Assembly: GCF_900114375.1 (NCBI RefSeq)
Contig: NZ_FOSV01000003.1
Location: 81,165-145,164, forward strand
Origin: Methylorubrum salsuginis
Lineage (GTDB): Bacteria > Pseudomonadota > Alphaproteobacteria > Rhizobiales > Beijerinckiaceae
Direction: 5' to 3'
DNA length: 64,000 nt
Part shown: positions 1 through 12,266 of the stretch, piece after piece
Layout of the letters: each line of letters starts with the position of its first letter
Position numbering within the stretch: the stretch's first letter is position 1
Made by a program: the position numbers and the translations under genes
The notes under the pieces: generated by a model
Told to the model about the DNA's origin: nothing
The model's database searches: none
What the model saw: the letters and a program-made list of their open reading frames with translations, nothing else

Positions 1-2
1 CC

Positions 3-1001
3 TACGAACTCGTGGGCGACCTGTGGGCGCCGGGTCGGGACGAGGCCGGCAACAAGAATGCGGCGGAAGACATCAGCGGCATCGCCTGCATCGACCTCGG
101 CGGTGGCAAGCGCCGCTGCCTGCTGGTCAACGACGAGGGCGGCAAGGCGCAGTTCGCCACCATCGATGGCCGACAAATCGAGCCGAAGAAGCGCGTCGAC
201 CTCATCGGCGAGGGCCCGAACCCGGAGACGCTCGGGCGGCAACCGAAGGGGCCGGGCTGCCCGGATACCCGCCAGAGGTTCAAGGAACTCGACGGCGAGG
301 GCGTGGCCTACGCCGCCCCCTATTTCTACGTCACCGGCTCGCATGGCTGCGCCCGCCGCGCCAAGGCGTTCACCCTCTCGGCGATGCTGCTCGCGCGCAT
401 CCGCGTCACCGCCGACGGCAAGGCCGCGGTCCCCGAGGGGGCGGAGCCGGAAGGCGCGGTCGAGACCACGTGGCGGCTCGGCGATGCGCTGGCGCGGGCC
501 GAGACCGTGGGGGCCTATGTCCTGAAGGATCTGACCGACGAGAACGGCCTCAACATCGAGGGTCTCGCGGTCGTCGGAGACACCCTCTATGCCGGCCTGC
601 GGGCGCCCTCGCTCGACGGCAAGGCCTTCCTCGTCGCCGTGTCGGTGGAGGCGTTGTTCGCCGAGGGCCATGAGCCCTATACCGGCACGCCGAAGGTCAT
701 CCCGATCGAAGTCGGCGAAGGCGCCGGCGTCCGCGACCTAACGGTGCTGCCCGACGGCCAACTCCTCGTGCTGACCGGCCCGGCGCAGTTCCAGGACGTG
801 CCCTACCGCCTGTTCGGCTTCGATCCCAAGGGCAAGGCGGGCCCTGTGGCGCTCGGGCGCCTCGCCCCACTCGACGAATCCGAGAAGCGCGGCAAGCCCG
901 AGGCGATCACGCCGGTGGGGAAGGACCGCGTGCTGGTGTTCTTCGACAGCCTGAAGAACGGCGCGCCCCGCAGCTACACCGTGCCCGGACTGAGCCGGTA
1001 A
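3..1001 (+). CDS. DUF3616 domain protein, 5' end outside the window
   Basis: The reading frame is open from the first bases of the window, so the true start lies upstream. About 333 residues are visible. The pattern of short beta-rich segments with conserved GEG, SHG and NIEGLA motifs matches the DUF3616 family, predicted beta-propeller-like proteins of unknown function. The NIEGLA segment near residue 180 is the most family-like part. Its stop lies inside the 3' end of cobQ on the other strand, a 28-bp tail-to-tail overlap. No enzymatic residues can be assigned and no function is claimed. Confidence 0.75.
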   Translation, partial: YELVGDLWAPGRDEAGNKNAAEDISGIACIDLGGGKRRCLLVNDEGGKAQFATIDGRQIEPKKRVDLIGEGPNPETLGRQPKGPGCPDTRQRFKELDGEGVAYAAPYFYVTGSHGCARRAKAFTLSAMLLARIRVTADGKAAVPEGAEPEGAVETTWRLGDALARAETVGAYVLKDLTDENGLNIEGLAVVGDTLYAGLRAPSLDGKAFLVAVSVEALFAEGHEPYTGTPKVIPIEVGEGAGVRDLTVLPDGQLLVLTGPAQFQDVPYRLFGFDPKGKAGPVALGRLAPLDESEKRGKPEAITPVGKDRVLVFFDSLKNGAPRSYTVPGLSR

Positions 1002-2458
1002 GGCCCGGCGAGCGCCAGCAGCCGGTCGCAATCGAGATGCGTCTCCAAATGGTCGGCGAAGCGGTCCAGCACCGCCTCGATCCCGGCCTCGTAGCGCTCG
1101 GACGACGGCGGCGCGCCGATCCGCGCGAGCCAGGCCGCCCGCTGGCGGTCGTCGGCAAACAGCCCGTGGACGTAGGTGCCGGACACGAGCCCGTCGGCCG
1201 AGACGGCCCCGTCCGGCCGGCCATCGGCGAAGCGCAGCAGAGGTTTCTGGGTATCCGGCCCGGTCGTGTCGCCGACATGCATTTCGTAGCCGGCGAAGGG
1301 TGCGCCGTCGCTCAGGGTCGTGCCCGTCACGGCGACGAGGCGTTTTTCGCCCCGCATCACCGTTTCGATGTCGAGGAGGCCGAGGCCGGGCAGGTTACGC
1401 GGCGCGCCCTCGATCCCGTCCGGGTCACGGATGCTGCGCCCGAGCATCTGGTAGCCGCCGCACAGCCCCAGCACCGGCCGCCCGCGCCGGACATGGGCCA
1501 GGATGTCGATGTCCCAGCCCTGGGCCCGGACGAAGGCGAAATCGTCGATGGTGGTCTTGGAACCCGGCAGCACGATCAGTGCGGCCTCCGCCGGGATCGG
1601 TGAGCCGGGGCGCACGAAGACGACGGCGACGCCCGGCTCCTGCCGCAGCGGGTCGAGATCGTCGAAATTGGCGATGTGCGGCAGAACCGGCACCGCCACC
1701 AGGGGCACGCCCGCGCGGGCACGATCGGGGGCATCGAGCGCCACCGCATCCTCGGGCGGCAGGCGGGCGGCGTCCGCGAAGAACGGCACGAGGCCGAGGG
1801 GCGCCCAGCCGGTGCGTTCCGCGATGAGCGCCATGCCGTCGGCAAACAGGCTCGGGTCGCCGCGGAAGCGGTTGACGATGAATCCGCGGATCATCGCGGC
1901 ATCGTCTTGATCGATCACGGCCTGGGTGCCGACGAGGCTGGCGATGACGCCGCCGCGATCGATGTCGCCGACGAGCACCACCGGCGTCCCGGTCGCACGA
2001 CTGAAGCCCATATTGGCGATGTCGCCCCGGCGCAGGTTCACCTCGGCCGGGGAGCCCGCCCCCTCGACCAGCACGAGGTCGGCCTCCGATCCGAGCCGCC
2101 CGAAGCTGTCGAGGACGGAGGCCATCAGGCGCGGCTTCCAGCTCTGGTACTCGCGCGCCTTGGCGGTGCCGATCATCCGCCCCTGCACCACCACCTGGGA
2201 GCCGACATCGCTCTGGGGCTTCAGCAGTACCGGGTTCATATGGACCGAGGGCGCCACCCGCGCGGCCCGCGCCTGGAGCGCCTGGGCCCGGCCGATCTCG
2301 CCGCCATCCGCCGTGACGGCGGCGTTGTTCGACATGTTCTGCGGCTTGAACGGGCGCACGCTCAAGCCGCGCCGGGTGAAGGCGCGGGCGAGGCCGGCCA
2401 CCAGCAGCGACTTGCCGACATCGGAGCCGGTGCCCTGGATCATCAGGGCCCGGGTCAC
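974..2458 (-). CDS. cobQ: cobyric acid synthase CobQ
   Basis: Glutamine-dependent amidase of adenosylcobalamin synthesis: it amidates side chains of adenosylcobyrinic acid a,c-diamide to give cobyric acid, in the cytoplasm. The 494-residue length is normal. The N-terminal dethiobiotin-synthetase-like domain has the nucleotide loop GTGSDVGKS (residues 9-17). The C-terminal class I glutamine amidotransferase domain has the nucleophile Cys333 in GLCGGYQ and the catalytic His431 in YVHGLF. The start is GTG, which puts the P-loop at the usual distance from the N terminus. No other cob gene is adjacent. The cobalamin-dependent mutase subunit mcmB lies about 11 kb away. No cobalamin riboswitch is apparent in the short upstream gap. 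Confidence 0.95.
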   Translation of the reverse strand: MTRALMIQGTGSDVGKSLLVAGLARAFTRRGLSVRPFKPQNMSNNAAVTADGGEIGRAQALQARAARVAPSVHMNPVLLKPQSDVGSQVVVQGRMIGTAKAREYQSWKPRLMASVLDSFGRLGSEADLVLVEGAGSPAEVNLRRGDIANMGFSRATGTPVVLVGDIDRGGVIASLVGTQAVIDQDDAAMIRGFIVNRFRGDPSLFADGMALIAERTGWAPLGLVPFFADAARLPPEDAVALDAPDRARAGVPLVAVPVLPHIANFDDLDPLRQEPGVAVVFVRPGSPIPAEAALIVLPGSKTTIDDFAFVRAQGWDIDILAHVRRGRPVLGLCGGYQMLGRSIRDPDGIEGAPRNLPGLGLLDIETVMRGEKRLVAVTGTTLSDGAPFAGYEMHVGDTTGPDTQKPLLRFADGRPDGAVSADGLVSGTYVHGLFADDRQRAAWLARIGAPPSSERYEAGIEAVLDRFADHLETHLDCDRLLALAGPYRLSPGTV

Positions 2459-2620
2459 GGGGCGGGGCTCATGGATCGACGCATGAATCCGGCATGACAG
2501 GGCGGAGCCGTATGGTCGAGGGCCTCGAACGCGGATCGCGGCTGCGGCGGCTTCGCCGGCCTGTCACACGAGGGTGCTCTAAGCGGCGGACGAACGACCT
2601 CCCGACCCTGAGTCCCGACG

Positions 2621-3532
2621 ATGCGCGAAGACGGCACCCGCTTGAGCGACGACGACCTCGAAGCGATCCGCCGCGAGATCGCCGACAGCTACGACGAGGA
2701 ATGGGAGCTCGACCTCGACGAGGCCCGCCTCGACCGCCTCGAGGCGGGGGTCGGCGACGGGCTCGACCGGCGCACGTACTTTCGTGAGCTGCTGCGGCTC
2801 CAGCACGAGCTGGTGCGGCTGCAGGACTGGGTGAAGAACGAGGGCCTGCGCATCGTCGTGCTGTTCGAGGGGCGCGATTCCGCCGGCAAGGGCGGGGCGA
2901 TCAAGCGCATCACCCAGCGCCTCAACCCCCGCATCTGCCGCGTCGCCGCTTTGCCCGCCCCGAGCGAGCGCGAGCGGACGCAATGGTACTTCCAGCGCTA
3001 TGTCAGCCACCTCCCGGCGGCGGGCGAGATCGTGCTGTTCGACCGCTCGTGGTACAACCGCGCCGGCGTCGAGCGGGTGATGGGCTTCTGCTCGGAAGCC
3101 GAGGTGGAGGAGTTCTTCCGCTCCGTGCCCGAGTTCGAGCGGATGCTGGTGCGCTCTGGCATCGTGCTGGTGAAGTACTGGTTCTCGATCACCGATGCCG
3201 AGCAGGCGATGCGCTTCCGCATGCGCATCCACGATCCGCTCAAGCAGTGGAAGCTCTCGCCGATGGACGTCGAGTCGCGCCGCCGCTGGGAGGATTACAC
3301 CCGCGCCAAGGAAGACATGCTGGCCCGCACCCACATTCCCGAGGCGCCGTGGTGGGTGGTCGAGGCGGTGGACAAGAAGCGGGCGCGCCTCAACTGCATC
3401 AGCCACCTGCTGGAGCAGATCCCCTACGGCACCGTCGAGCATCCGCCTGTCGTGCTCCCCGACCGGGTGCGCCACGCCGATTACCTGCGCCATCCGGTGC
3501 CGCCGGAGATGTTCGTTCCGGCTCGGTATTGA
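2621..3532 (+). CDS. ppk2: polyphosphate kinase 2 family protein
   Basis: PPK2 enzymes transfer phosphate between polyphosphate and nucleotides (NDP to NTP or NMP to NDP). The 303-residue protein has the Walker A loop GRDSAGKGG (residues 84-92), the Walker B/lid segment DRSWYNRAGVERVMGF (141-156) and a single PPK2 domain, the usual one-domain size. The N-terminal 50 residues are acidic. Subclass (ADP- or AMP-preferring) cannot be decided by eye. It stands alone between cobQ and rnr. An inverted repeat follows it. Confidence 0.92.
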   Translation: MREDGTRLSDDDLEAIRREIADSYDEEWELDLDEARLDRLEAGVGDGLDRRTYFRELLRLQHELVRLQDWVKNEGLRIVVLFEGRDSAGKGGAIKRITQRLNPRICRVAALPAPSERERTQWYFQRYVSHLPAAGEIVLFDRSWYNRAGVERVMGFCSEAEVEEFFRSVPEFERMLVRSGIVLVKYWFSITDAEQAMRFRMRIHDPLKQWKLSPMDVESRRRWEDYTRAKEDMLARTHIPEAPWWVVEAVDKKRARLNCISHLLEQIPYGTVEHPPVVLPDRVRHADYLRHPVPPEMFVPARY

Positions 3533-3567
3533 ACCCGCTTGCGGTGGTATCGCCGCAGCGTGCGCGA

Positions 3568-3609
3568 CACCCCGTCCTTGCGTGGCTGAGCCGAAGCAGT
3601 GACGGGGTG
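3568..3609 (+). terminator. inverted repeat after ppk2, possible terminator
   Basis: Perfect 9-bp arms CACCCCGTC (3568-3576) and GACGGGGTG (3601-3609) with a 24-nt loop, in the gap between ppk2 and rnr. There is no T tract, so intrinsic termination is uncertain. Confidence 0.35.
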
Positions 3610-3749
3610 GGGAGAGGCGAAGGCGAGCATCCGACTCCGGGACGACTTCGGCGAAGCTGTTGGTGCAGCCATCACGACCGTTGTGGCGTTGTCGATAAAG
3701 GCCCATGTTGGGCCCACATCACGGTCCTGGACCGTTCACACCCCCTCAG

Positions 3750-6158
<2,409 letters not shown>

Positions 6159-6181
6159 GCCGGAGCGGGTAGGATCGGCCC

Positions 6182-6676
6182 ATGACCATCGAGGCATTCC
6201 CCCCGCCCGACGCGGCGGCCGCGACGCGCACACGGCTCGCCCCGGCCATGGCCCGCGGCTTCCTCAACCGCTGCCCCCATTGTGGCAAAGGCAAGCTGTT
6301 CGGCCGCTTCCTCAAAGTGCGGCCGGAATGCGAGGCCTGCGGCCTGTCGATGGAGGGCCACCGGGCCGATGATCTGCCGCCCTACCTCGTGATTTTCATC
6401 GTGGGCCACATCGTCGGCTACCTCGTCTTGAAGGTCGAGTCGGGCTACGACGAGCCGCTCTTGCCGCTCTGGCTGTCTTGCACGGTCTTCCTGCTCCTCA
6501 GCCTCATCATGGGGCTCGGGCTGCTCCAGCCGGTCAAGGGCGCGGTGATCGGCCTTCAATACGCGTTCGGCATGCACGGGTTCGGCGTGGCGCCGCCGGT
6601 TCTCGGCGTGAGGGGGAAGCACGGCGGTGAGGCAGGAACCCGAACAGGCAACGCCCCCGGACTCGGCAACGCCTGA
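6182..6676 (+). CDS. DUF983 family membrane protein
   Basis: 164 residues. A CPHCGKG knuckle near residue 36 and a second CEAC pair near residue 54 could bind zinc. They are followed by two hydrophobic segments (about 66-82 and 96-118), the layout typical of DUF983 proteins in Alphaproteobacteria. The function is unknown. It starts 23 bp after rnr, and its 3' end overlaps the NUDIX gene by 50 bp in another frame, which suggests co-transcription and perhaps translational coupling. Confidence 0.85.
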   Translation: MTIEAFPPPDAAAATRTRLAPAMARGFLNRCPHCGKGKLFGRFLKVRPECEACGLSMEGHRADDLPPYLVIFIVGHIVGYLVLKVESGYDEPLLPLWLSCTVFLLLSLIMGLGLLQPVKGAVIGLQYAFGMHGFGVAPPVLGVRGKHGGEAGTRTGNAPGLGNA

Positions 6677-7391
6677 GGCCCCCTCCCCCGCACCCGCCAA
6701 GTCCACGGCTCTGCGCCCCCGCGAGGCCGCGACGCTGATCGTGCTCGACCGCTCCCGCAAGACCCTGCGGGTGCTGATGGGGCGGCGCAACGAGCGGCTC
6801 GCCTTCATGGGCGGCAAGTTCGTCTTCCCCGGCGGCCGCATCGAGCCGTCCGACCGGCAGATGCCGGTGGCGGGCGCCCTGTCGCAGCGGGCCGACGACG
6901 CCCTGCGGGCCAAGCTCCCCCGCGCGCCGCACCATCTCGGCCGCTCGCTGGCCTTGGCTGCCATCCGCGAGACCTACGAGGAGACCGGCCTCCTCATCGG
7001 CACCCGCGATTACGGCGCGCCGGAGACGGCGCCGGAGGGCGCGTGGCAGGCGTTTCTGGAAGAGGGCGTGATGCCCGATCTCGAAGCCCTGCATCTGGTC
7101 GCACGCGCGATCACGCCGCCGAAGCGCCCGCGCCGCTTCGACACCCGCTTCTTCGCGGTGGACCGCCGGAGCGTCGCCGCCGAGCGACCGGGCCTCGTCG
7201 GACCCGACGCGGAATTGACCGAGCTGGCCTGGGTCACCCTCGACGACGCGCGCAGGAAGCTGGAACTGCCGCGCATCACCCGCATCGTCCTCGACGACCT
7301 CGAGGGGGCGGCACAGGCGGGCTTCCCGCCCTACCGGCCGATCCCGTTCTATTTCGAGCGTCACGGCAAGAGCCTGCGGGAAGAGATCTGA
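6627..7391 (+). CDS. NUDIX hydrolase
   Basis: 254 residues with a NUDIX fold. The box is seen as GRSLALAAIRETYEETGLL near residues 105-123, with the REtxEE metal-binding glutamates intact. NUDIX enzymes cleave nucleoside diphosphates linked to another moiety (nucleotide sugars, CoA, dinucleoside polyphosphates). The substrate cannot be read here. The longer spacing and the GRRNERLAFMGGKFVFPGG segment resemble the CoA-pyrophosphatase/NUDT7-NUDT19-like branch. GTG at 6627 is chosen because AGGGGGAAG sits 7 bases upstream. It overlaps the end of the DUF983 gene. Confidence 0.88.
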   Translation: MRQEPEQATPPDSATPEAPSPAPAKSTALRPREAATLIVLDRSRKTLRVLMGRRNERLAFMGGKFVFPGGRIEPSDRQMPVAGALSQRADDALRAKLPRAPHHLGRSLALAAIRETYEETGLLIGTRDYGAPETAPEGAWQAFLEEGVMPDLEALHLVARAITPPKRPRRFDTRFFAVDRRSVAAERPGLVGPDAELTELAWVTLDDARRKLELPRITRIVLDDLEGAAQAGFPPYRPIPFYFERHGKSLREEI

Positions 7392-7430
7392 CCGTCCGCT
7401 TCCGGACGAATCGGCTCGCCGGCAGAAAAT

Positions 7431-7457
7431 TGAATCAAATGTTGAATTTTGGGCCGG
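7431..7457. promoter_or_regulatory. AT-rich element upstream of the PAS chemoreceptor
   Basis: An isolated AT-rich stretch in a GC-rich background. TTGAAT occurs twice, six bases apart, and the block is bounded by AAAATT and AATTTT as inverted ends. It lies about 70-95 bp before the ATG at 7524. It is probably part of the promoter or an operator. No sigma-factor consensus is assigned. Confidence 0.3.
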
Positions 7458-7523
7458 GCCTTAGGCACGCCTTAATGCGGCTCGGCGCATTCCGGAGCAA
7501 TAACGGGAAGCCCGGACACGAAC

Positions 7524-9254
7524 ATGCTCGCCTTCAGGGGTCGATCCAGCGCCAACGCCCAGCTCGAGGCGTTGCATCGCTCCCAGGCCGTCATCACCTT
7601 CGCTCTGGACGGGACCATTGAGGAGGCCAACGCCAACTTCCTCGACCTGATGGGCTACCGCCTCGACGAAGTCCGTGGGCGCCATCACCGGATGTTCGTC
7701 GAGCCCCGGGAGGCCGCCTCCCCCGCCTACGAGGCGTTCTGGCAGAGCCTGCGGCAGGGCGCGTTCCAGGCCGCCGAGTATCGCCGCATCACCAAGGACA
7801 AGCGCGAGGTCTGGATCCGCGCCAGCTACAACCCCGTCCTCGACGCGAGCGGCCGCCCCCTGCGCATCGTCAAGTTCGCCCTGGACGTCACCGCGGAACG
7901 CCTCGCGGCGGCCGAATCCGCCGGCCAGCTCGCCGCCATCGACCGCTCGCAGGCAGTGATCCAGTTCGATCTCGACGGCACGATCCGCTACGCCAACGCC
8001 AACTTCCTCACCGCGCTCGGCTACGATCTCGCCGAGGTGCAGGGACGCCATCATCGCCTGTTCGTCGATCCCGTCGAGGCTGCATCGGCGGAGTACCGGG
8101 ACTTCTGGCAGGCGCTGGCCCGGGGCGAGTACCGGGCGGGCGAGTTCAAGCGCCGGGCCAAGGACGGTCACGATGTCTGGATTCAGGCGAGCTACAACCC
8201 GATCCTCGATCTGGCCGGGCGCCCCTTCAAGGTAGTGAAATATGCCAGCGACGTGACCGCGGCGAAGATCGTCGCCGCCGACATGGCGGGCCAGGTCGAG
8301 GCCGCCCGGCGCTCGCAGGCGGTGATCGAATTCGCCCTGGACGGCACCGTGCTGGACGCCAACGACAATTTCCTGAACGCGATGGGCTACACGCTGGCCG
8401 AGGTGGTGGGCCGGCATCACAGCCTGTTCGTGACGCCGGAGCATGCCCGCAGCCCCGCCTATGCCGCGCTCTGGGACGGCCTGCGCGCGGGCCGGTTCAA
8501 CTCGGCCGCCTTCCAGCGGGTCGGAAAAGGCGGGAAGGAGGTCTGGATCCAGGCCTCCTACAACCCGGTGCTCGATGCGGCCGGGCGACCGGTGAAGGTG
8601 GTGAAATACGCCTTCGACATCACCCAGAGCATGCGGGTGCGCACGAGCGCGCTGGCCATGGCCGAAGAGACGCTCGGCCGGGTGCGCGGCGTGGCCGCGG
8701 CCTCGGAGGAGATGCACCGCACCTCGACCGAGATCGCCCAGCAGATGGACCGTTCGAACCGGGCGGTCGGCGAGATTCAGGAGCGGATGGAAGCCGCCGG
8801 GCAGCTGTCGGAGCGGCTCGGCGCAGCGGCCGTCGCGATGAACGGCGTGGTCGATGCGATCACTTCCATCGCCGACCAGATCAACCTTCTGGCCCTCAAC
8901 GCCACCATCGAGGCGGCCCGCGCCGGGCCGGCAGGCCGGGGCTTCGCCGTCGTCGCCACCGAGGTGAAGAGTCTGGCCGAGCAGGCGCGCTCGGCGACCG
9001 CGCGCATCACCGGGGAGATCGGGGCGATGCAGGCGGTGTCGCTGGAGGTGGGCGAGGCGCTCACCGCGACGGCCGCGGTGGTCGACACGGTCCAGGACTT
9101 CATCACCCAGACGGTCGCGGCCAGCACGCAGCAGAGCGCCACCTCCGGCCGGGTCAGCACCGACATGCAGGCGACCGCGGAGAGCGTGGCGGGCTTCGCG
9201 AGCAACCTCGACACGTGGAAGATCGGCCGGGACGAGGAGCAGGCTGCGGCCTGA
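7524..9254 (+). CDS. methyl-accepting chemotaxis protein with three tandem PAS domains
   Basis: 576 residues with no signal peptide or membrane segment, so a cytoplasmic chemoreceptor. Three PAS/PAC repeats (about residues 10-125, 132-247, 254-370) are closely related to each other. Each carries RSQAVI, GRHH near the middle and an ASYNP(V/I)LD PAC core. The MCP signalling domain (about 380-576) contains the hairpin tip [22 protein letters not shown], which docks on CheA/CheW. PAS domains of this type often bind haem or flavin and sense oxygen or redox state, but no ligand residue is certain. It could signal through the CheA/CheW pair encoded about 53 kb away, which is inference. Confidence 0.93.
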   Translation: MLAFRGRSSANAQLEALHRSQAVITFALDGTIEEANANFLDLMGYRLDEVRGRHHRMFVEPREAASPAYEAFWQSLRQGAFQAAEYRRITKDKREVWIRASYNPVLDASGRPLRIVKFALDVTAERLAAAESAGQLAAIDRSQAVIQFDLDGTIRYANANFLTALGYDLAEVQGRHHRLFVDPVEAASAEYRDFWQALARGEYRAGEFKRRAKDGHDVWIQASYNPILDLAGRPFKVVKYASDVTAAKIVAADMAGQVEAARRSQAVIEFALDGTVLDANDNFLNAMGYTLAEVVGRHHSLFVTPEHARSPAYAALWDGLRAGRFNSAAFQRVGKGGKEVWIQASYNPVLDAAGRPVKVVKYAFDITQSMRVRTSALAMAEETLGRVRGVAAASEEMHRTSTEIAQQMDRSNRAVGEIQERMEAAGQLSERLGAAAVAMNGVVDAITSIADQINLLALNATIEAARAGPAGRGFAVVATEVKSLAEQARSATARITGEIGAMQAVSLEVGEALTATAAVVDTVQDFITQTVAASTQQSATSGRVSTDMQATAESVAGFASNLDTWKIGRDEEQAAA

Positions 9255-9260
9255 GGCCCG

Positions 9261-10136
9261 TCAGGCCGCGCGCTCCGCATCGGCGACGAGGGCCGCCAGC
9301 CCCTCGCGATAGGTCGGGAAGGCGAGGCGCACGCCCAGTTCCTCGCGGATCAGGCGGTTTCGCACCCGCTTGTTCTCGCCGTAGAAGCTGCGGGCCATCG
9401 GACTGAGGTCGGCGGTCTCGAAATCGACCGCGGGCGGCAGCGGCAGGCCGGTCAGCTCGGCCGCGTACTCGATCACCGTCTGGGGCGGGGCGGGCTCGTC
9501 GTCGGTGACGTTGTAGACGGCGCCGTTGCGCGGGCGCGCGATCGAGGCGGCGAGCGTCGCCGCGATGTCGGCGACGTGGATGCGGTTGAACACCTGACCC
9601 GGCTTGACGATGCGCTGGGTCCGCCCGTCGCGCAGCTTCACGATCGGATTGCGGCCGGGGCCGTAGATGCCCGAGAGCCGGAACACCTGCACCGCCTTGC
9701 CGGTCTCCCGCCCGAAGGCGAGCCACGCTTCCTCGACGGCGAGACGCTCCCGCGAGCGGGCGCTTTTCGGGATCGCCGGCGTGGATTCGTCGATCCAGGC
9801 CCCGTTCTGATCGCCGTAGACCCCGATGGTCGAGAGATAGCCGATCCAGCGAATGCGGCTGCCGGCGATGGCCTCGCGGTAACGGGCGAGCGCCGTATCG
9901 CCGCCGGGGCCGGGCGGGGCGGAGACGAGGAGGATGTCGGTGTCGGCGAGATCCTCGGCGATACGGGAATCGTCGGTCTCGGGGCCGAAGGCGCGCAGGG
10001 TGAAACCGGTCTCGGCCGCAAGCCTTTCGGCGCGCGCAGCCTCCGTCACCGTCCCGCGCACCGTGCCGAAGCGCGCCCGCTGGTCTTCCGAAAAATGGCG
10101 GGCGGAGAAGCCGAGGCCGAAGACGAACAGGTTCAT
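9261..10136 (-). CDS. NAD-dependent epimerase/dehydratase-like SDR protein
   Basis: 291 residues starting MNLFVFGLGFSARHF, a Rossmann nucleotide loop of the GxGxxA/S type at residues 7-12. The YLSTIGVYGD and VFRLSGIYGPGR segments are typical of atypical/extended SDRs of the YeeZ/NAD(P)-binding group. The classical YxxxK is not obvious. The frame stays open upstream through the queG region, but the ATG at 10136 is the only start giving an N-terminal Rossmann fold. It overlaps the end of queG by 4 bp, so the two are probably co-translated. The substrate is unknown. Confidence 0.85.
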   Translation of the reverse strand: MNLFVFGLGFSARHFSEDQRARFGTVRGTVTEAARAERLAAETGFTLRAFGPETDDSRIAEDLADTDILLVSAPPGPGGDTALARYREAIAGSRIRWIGYLSTIGVYGDQNGAWIDESTPAIPKSARSRERLAVEEAWLAFGRETGKAVQVFRLSGIYGPGRNPIVKLRDGRTQRIVKPGQVFNRIHVADIAATLAASIARPRNGAVYNVTDDEPAPPQTVIEYAAELTGLPLPPAVDFETADLSPMARSFYGENKRVRNRLIREELGVRLAFPTYREGLAALVADAERAA

Positions 10137-11272
10137 GCGCAACAGGTCTCCGAAGCGGACGGCCCCTCCATAGCCGTCGGCAAGAGGGCGTACCATTCGG
10201 CCCTCACATGGGGGTCCGGCTCGTCCCGGCCATGGGCTGCGTACAACGCGTCCAGCCGGGCCATCGGGAAAAGCCGCCCACACGCCCACACCGCCGCGCC
10301 GCGCACGACCGGGTCGGGGTCGGCGAGGCAGCGCGCGGCCTCCTCGGCCAGCGCCGCATCCCCCGAATTGCCGATGGCGATGAGCACGTTGCGCAGGATG
10401 CGGTCGCGGCCGGTGCGCTTGATCGGCGTGCCGGCGAAGAAGCTGCGAAACCCCGCCTCGTCGAGCCGGACCAGATCGGCGAGCGGCGGCGCGGCGAGGT
10501 CGGCGCGCGCGGCCATGCGGGTCTCCCGCGCGGCTCGCGCGAACTTGTTCCAGGGGCAGACCGCGAGGCAGTCGTCGCATCCGAAGATGCGGTTGCCGAT
10601 CTTCTCGCGGAATTCCGTCGGGATCGGCCCCGCATGTTCGATCGTCAGATAGGCGATGCAGCGCCGGGCATCCAACCGGAACGGCGCCGGGAAGGCCTCG
10701 GTCGGGCAGGCGTCGAGGCAGCGGCGGCAGGAGCCGCAATGGTCGGTCTCGGGCGGATCGACCGGCAGTTCGGCCACGCAAAAAATCGCGCCGAGCATGA
10801 GCCAATTGCCGTGCTCGCGCGAGAGCAGCACCGTGTGCTTGCCCTGCCAGCCGAGGCCGGCGGCCTGGGCCAGCGGCTTCTCCATCACCGGGGCGGTGTC
10901 GCAGAAAACCTTCACCGGCTTCCCTGAGCGGGCCGAGAGGAAGCCGCCGAGTTCCTTCAGCTTGCCCTTGATCACCTCGTGATAGTCGCGCCGTTGCGCG
11001 TAGGTCGCGATGGTGCCGCGCTCCTTCTGCGCCAGGAGCGCGAGCGGGTCGGCCTCGGGCCCGGCATTCATGCCGAGCACGATCACGCTGCGGGCCTCCG
11101 GCCAGAGCGCGCTCGGGTCGGCGCGCTGGTCGGCGCGCTCCTCCATCCAGTCCATGCTGGCGTGGTGGCCCTCGGCGAGCCAGGCCGGCAGGCGCTCGCG
11201 CGTGAGCGGCACGGCGTCGGGCCGGGTGACACGCAGCGCATCGAAGCCGAGCTTTCTCGCCCGCGCCTCCAC
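10133..11272 (-). CDS. queG: epoxyqueuosine reductase QueG
   Basis: Last step of queuosine tRNA modification: cobalamin-dependent reduction of epoxyqueuosine in tRNA. It has two ferredoxin-like 4Fe-4S motifs, CGSCRRCLDACP and CDDCLAVCPW, then a HEAT-like C-terminal region. The start is difficult. The frame is open far upstream, but that part only mirrors the GST gene. The first canonical start clear of GST is GTG at 11272, giving 379 residues. Homologues usually have a few more N-terminal residues, and a CTG at 11320, overlapping the GST stop, would supply them. Cobalamin dependence links it to cobQ in the same window. Confidence 0.9.
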   Translation of the reverse strand: MEARARKLGFDALRVTRPDAVPLTRERLPAWLAEGHHASMDWMEERADQRADPSALWPEARSVIVLGMNAGPEADPLALLAQKERGTIATYAQRRDYHEVIKGKLKELGGFLSARSGKPVKVFCDTAPVMEKPLAQAAGLGWQGKHTVLLSREHGNWLMLGAIFCVAELPVDPPETDHCGSCRRCLDACPTEAFPAPFRLDARRCIAYLTIEHAGPIPTEFREKIGNRIFGCDDCLAVCPWNKFARAARETRMAARADLAAPPLADLVRLDEAGFRSFFAGTPIKRTGRDRILRNVLIAIGNSGDAALAEEAARCLADPDPVVRGAAVWACGRLFPMARLDALYAAHGRDEPDPHVRAEWYALLPTAMEGPSASETCCA

Positions 11273-11316
11273 GACATCGCGGAGCGCGGCACCTTCGAGA
11301 TACGTCTTGTCGGGCT

Positions 11317-12009
11317 TCAGAAATCCAGGTCCGCGTAGTGGGCCGCAGGCGGCATGCCGGGGGCGCGGTCGGCCAGGAGCGGACGGAAGGACGGGCGGGA
11401 TTTCACCCGCGCGTACCAGTCCTTCGCCATCTCGTCCTCGTCCCATGGCACGTCGCCGAGATAATCCACGCAGGAGAGATGGGCCGCCGCCGCGAGATCC
11501 GCATAGGTCAGGTGGTCGCCGGCCAGCCACCGGCGATGGCCGATGAGGTAGCCGATATACTTCAGATGATAGCGCACATTGGTGCGCGCGGCGCGGATGG
11601 CGTTCATGTCCGGCGGGCCGCCGCCCTCCGAACTCGGCATGAAGCGCTTGTCGATCTTTTCGGTGACGAGATACTCGGTCACCTCGCCGTTGAACTTGAC
11701 GAGGAACCAGTCGAGGAGGCGGCGCACCTCGACCCGGGCGGTGGTGGTGTCGGGCAGCAAGCGCCGCCCGTTGAGCCCGAGGCCGCGTGTCTCGTCGAGA
11801 TATTCCGCGATCACGCCCGCGCCGGGCACGGCGAGCCCGGTCTGCTCCACCAGGACCGGCGTGGTGCCGGCGGGATTGACGACCAGAAAATCCCGGCGAC
11901 GCTCCCAGGTGCGTTCTTCCACGAGCACCGGCTCCATGCCCATCTCGGTCAGGGCGAGGCGGATGAAGCGGGAGTTCGGGCAGAACGGTGCGTGGTGGAG
12001 GGTCGCCAT
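11317..12009 (-). CDS. glutathione S-transferase family protein
   Basis: 230 residues. The N-terminal thioredoxin-like domain begins MATLHHAPFCPNSRFIRLAL, with CPNS at the position of the glutathione-site Cys/Ser. It includes the VNPAGTTPVLVE cis-proline segment (about 49-60), and an all-helical C-terminal domain contains the LTYADLAAAAHL cap motif. It belongs to the bacterial GST family. The electrophile substrate is unknown. It directly precedes queG on the same strand. Confidence 0.9.
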   Translation of the reverse strand: MATLHHAPFCPNSRFIRLALTEMGMEPVLVEERTWERRRDFLVVNPAGTTPVLVEQTGLAVPGAGVIAEYLDETRGLGLNGRRLLPDTTTARVEVRRLLDWFLVKFNGEVTEYLVTEKIDKRFMPSSEGGGPPDMNAIRAARTNVRYHLKYIGYLIGHRRWLAGDHLTYADLAAAAHLSCVDYLGDVPWDEDEMAKDWYARVKSRPSFRPLLADRAPGMPPAAHYADLDF

Positions 12010-12266
12010 GAAGGCCGTGGTTTGAAGCGTGACGTTTGGACAGACAGCCGGCTCGGCAACGCGCCTTGCCCCCGCGAGGGTCCGGCCGACGGGCCAGGAT
12101 TATGGCCGGTTCGTTTCGTCCCCGTTAACACGCTCGCCGCATCGCGGTAACCGCCCGTCAACCCTGCCGCCCCAAAGCTGCCGCACCGCCGTCGTCTGCC
12201 GCGCTCCGGCGCCTGCCTCCACGGCGCGGATCTTGCGCCCGGCCGGCGCAGAGGAGCAGCACACCC

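Noticed and set aside
3705..3749. An upstream ATG start for rnr
   Set aside because: The extra 15 residues are low complexity; ATG 3750 fits the family better.
9261..10805. One long 514-residue protein covering both SDR and queG
   Set aside because: The first part is a frame shadow of queG; the Rossmann start at 10136 shows a separate gene.
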